Of a stretch of DNA of 64,000 nucleotides, positions 61,344 to 64,000 are shown one piece after another. The DNA comes from Sipunculus nudus (lineage: Eukaryota; Annelida; Sipuncula; Golfingiida; Sipunculidae), in contig CM049316.1 in the NCBI GenBank assembly GCA_026874595.1, positions 3,362,339-3,426,338 of the forward strand, in the 5' to 3' direction. A model generated the notes under the pieces. That model saw only the letters and a list, made by a program, of their open reading frames with translations. It was not told where the DNA came from and made no database searches. Both the position numbers and the translations under genes were made by a program. Each line of letters begins with the position of its first letter. Positions within the stretch are counted from its first letter, which is position 1.

Positions 61344-61650
61344 TAGGGCTATAACAATACATCTCACAGGATAAATGTATCATGATACTTCACTCACAAT
61401 ACAAAATACAGAAGGTATAATATCATTTCCAAACGAACAGCCAATCAGATCATTTTTAACTCATTTTTGACCAAGGAGGTTTCAGCTTACATGGTGCAGG
61501 GTGACTGGTATTAATTGTTGGGAAGTCAATTTCTATGGGCAGTCTAAATATCATCAACTCATGGATGCACAGACATCTGGCAATCCTGACATGATACTTG
61601 ACTTTGTATCGTGACATATCGGTGAGCTGGTGTGTATCATTACAGCCCTA
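61344..61650. mobile_element. ~307-bp MITE with hAT-like ends
   Basis: Begins TAGGGCTATAACAATACA and ends with the inverse of TAGGGCTGTAATGATACA (15 of 18 matching). TAGGGCTGTAAC-type ends are common in hAT transposons. An 8-bp target duplication was not evident, so the copy is old or its ends are slightly off. No transposase frame. Confidence 0.6.
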
Positions 61651-64000
61651 ACAGACACTATATTAATCTTGTGATTAGTTCTGTGATGCTAACTCTACCT
61701 TATCTACAACCTGACAGGTGGGAAAGAATCATCTTTGGGTTTCACACATATATATATATAACATATATTAATTTTGTGGATTCAGATAAAATATCCAGTC
61801 ATTTCTTTATTATATAGTGAAAAATAATCCTCTTGAACGCAAATGTACAAGTCATTTTTCACTGGGTCTGACAGACTACAGGTAGGATCATTAATGAGGA
61901 GTTCAGAGGTTAATTACAGTGCATTGAAACGTGCATTTAAGTGATGACACAGGGAACCTGCTGAAACCATAACATGTGTGCACATTAATCATGAGAGATA
62001 ATGCTAATCTTTCACATGGGCTGGTTCGTGGGAATCCTGTTTATCTATGTCCTGACAATGTGGTGATATGGAGCATTTCATGTCTGCCACCTCTTTCATA
62101 CTCAATAGATCAGTCAATTTACTTGCCACTGTAAGGGACATCAATTGCTGCATAGCTTAAGCATTTCTGGCTTCTGTTTTATAGGAGCTCTTTACAAACA
62201 TTTAAAATATCTTTTCACAATTTCTTGGCATTAAATTGCCAGTTCAGCATAAAGAAAAACATTGTCTTAAAGACCTTGGTGAATGTTTCAGAGAAGCAGA
62301 CATGTCATTGATCCTTGATAGATGGATTGAAGTTCACAAAAATATCATTCATGAGTTGCTGCCAAAAACAAAAGTGACACAGGAATCCATATTTCAAGAT
62401 ACTTTGGAGATAATGTATTTAGGCTGTAGTATATCTTAAATGTAAAGATCCTAGCATTTTGTACCAATTTTGGTAAGCCAGAATAAAAATTACATCTCCA
62501 TAACAGTAACTAGAATCAGTGACTATCATAAACTTAGAGAATAAGAAATATATTTCATCAATATAGTAGCACAAAATTTTGATTAACAACTGCCTTAGTA
62601 TTTCACATAAGGCAGACCTGTGTCACTAAAGAAAAATTCCACAGAAAATCAAACATCTCTTTATGACCTTGTGAACTTCCACCCATGAGATTTTCAAAGA
62701 AGAAACTGACAGAGACATCTATAGTGTAGGAGGAAAACTGAACATGTCAATCTTACCACTCACAACATCACAGGCTTCTGACTGATAACATGATCTCACT
62801 GATACACTAAAGGTGATCAGAAGTCATCACACAGGCCAGAGTTCTTGATTAACAAATAAGCAGCAAAATGAAATGTTCAGACAGCAGTTACTAATTTATC
62901 AAATTAAAATGCATATAATTTACCAATTTTTATTGTCAAACTTTTAGTTGTGTCATTAGCAATTTTTTTAAATTTTGAGCAACAGATGACAAAATCAAAT
63001 ACTGTGGTTACTTCATATTTTCAGGTGTTTCAAACTTTGTTACCTACAAAAGAGTTAAAATTGCAAACAAAGAAACCTTCATGAATCAAATATCTCATCA
63101 GCAGAGTAGCACATTGATTTATAAAATAACCAGGATAATATCCTATCACTTTTTATTAAAGAGTTGTACATAAAACACTCTTAATTACTGTCCAAACACA
63201 AGTTAACCATTAGGGGAATGGCCATCCCTACCATGAGACAAGTGAACAAAGAAAGCTATCAGACAATATTCATATTTTATGTACAAATGCTCTTGGTAAC
63301 TGTAACATTTCTGGTGATGCTGCAGAGTAATCATTAATTTTGAAACCAAGAAAAAGGAAATTCCAAATTGAAACCTCCTGAATATGAAGCAAGTCACAGC
63401 AGATTAGACCTAATTGGAACTGCACAACTGAAGTTTCTTTAATAAATGTTTGGAATCTCTCAGAAGTTACAAGGCCTGGTGAATGTGTTGAGAACCAATG
63501 ACAAAGTGATCAGAAAAAAACATTGTTTCAGTCAGAAAAATGTGATGTTGTGATCTAAATACCCCTTGAATTTACCTCTTTTTGCTTCCTGAAAATAAAA
63601 TTACTTCTGATTATATTCTTGCAAAGAATGACACGAAAAATATAATATTTCTAACCATAGAATATACAACAACTGCACACAAAATTGGTTCATCCTTGGT
63701 ACCAGTACCCTCTGCTTACTGTCGTTTATTAAGGTCTGTATTCAAACTTGTTATAAAAATTGTCCCATATTTACTTGATTATAATTTAATATCATTCTGA
63801 TATCAATAAATATGGTCTTCAAAATGTATTTCCATATAACTACTTTCCTTCTGATAACAATATGCCTGTTCAATATATGTTATATAACATTATTAACTTT
63901 ACTGAATGGGCTCTGAGCTGTAAATATATTATTGTGAGATAGTCATTTATTATAATATTAAACTTCAAATAAAATACTGCGGTTACAAATGTAATAAGCA
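61651..64000. other. No gene seen
   Basis: AT-rich. A 67-codon plus frame at 62236-62439 has mixed, protein-like composition (ECFREADMSLILDRWIEVHK) but no recognised family, weak splice context and no neighbouring exon, so it is left uncalled. Confidence 0.35.

Noticed and set aside
62236-62439. 67-codon plus-strand frame with protein-like composition
   Set aside because: No family recognised and no companion exons; kept only as a note in the flank entry.

Overview
The window is intron-rich, AT-rich animal nuclear DNA, most likely from a bivalve mollusc. The reasons are: a split metazoan gene with canonical GT-AG introns; several tandem-repeat mobile elements built like the non-autonomous 'pearl'/Helitron-like elements known from bivalves (palindromic left end, tandem-repeat core, GGAC-type microsatellite, right-end hairpin); and a Ty3/gypsy retrotransposon with a tRNA-Leu primer site. 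Species cannot be named from sequence alone. No bacterial or organellar signature and no CRISPR array was seen.

Host genes. The main gene is PSMG4 (proteasome assembly chaperone 4, PAC4) on the minus strand. I reconstructed three coding exons: exon 1 at 54528-54322, exon 2 at 44563-44488 and exon 3 at 3822-3704. They join in frame to 402 nt (133 residues plus stop). The gene needs about 50.8 kb to encode 133 residues: intron 1 is 9.8 kb and intron 2 is 40.7 kb. Further up, 59049-58972 looks like the last coding exon of a second minus-strand gene that I cannot name. No other host gene could be supported.

Intron 1 holds a nearly intact, young Ty3/gypsy element (46040-52025) in the same orientation as PSMG4. 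It has two 335-bp LTRs differing at 2 positions, a PBS matching tRNA-Leu, gag, a G GGA AAC slippery site with a correctly spaced hairpin, pol (protease, RT, RNase H, integrase) and a polypurine tract. Its Gag zinc knuckle lacks one ligand cysteine.

Intron 2 is filled with repeats: pearl-like element A (8251-10579), a 29-bp minisatellite (13297-14325), pearl-like B with a 166-bp then 338-bp array (15402-19789), a ~450-bp two-copy repeat with CTCF-like motifs (23600-25000), pearl-like C (26141-33968) containing a 579-bp higher-order array rich in nuclear-receptor DR1-like motifs and interrupted by nested pearl-like D (31104-33722), a TA-flanked MITE (35316-35494), a 37-bp minisatellite (39945-41460) and a 16-bp minisatellite (42330-42650). 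Another pearl-like element (55162-57602) lies upstream of PSMG4, and a MITE with hAT-like ends lies at 61344-61650.

Most open reading frames over 60 codons are chance frames or readings of repeat DNA. Only the PSMG4 exons, the unassigned terminal exon and the retrotransposon gag/pol are supported as coding.
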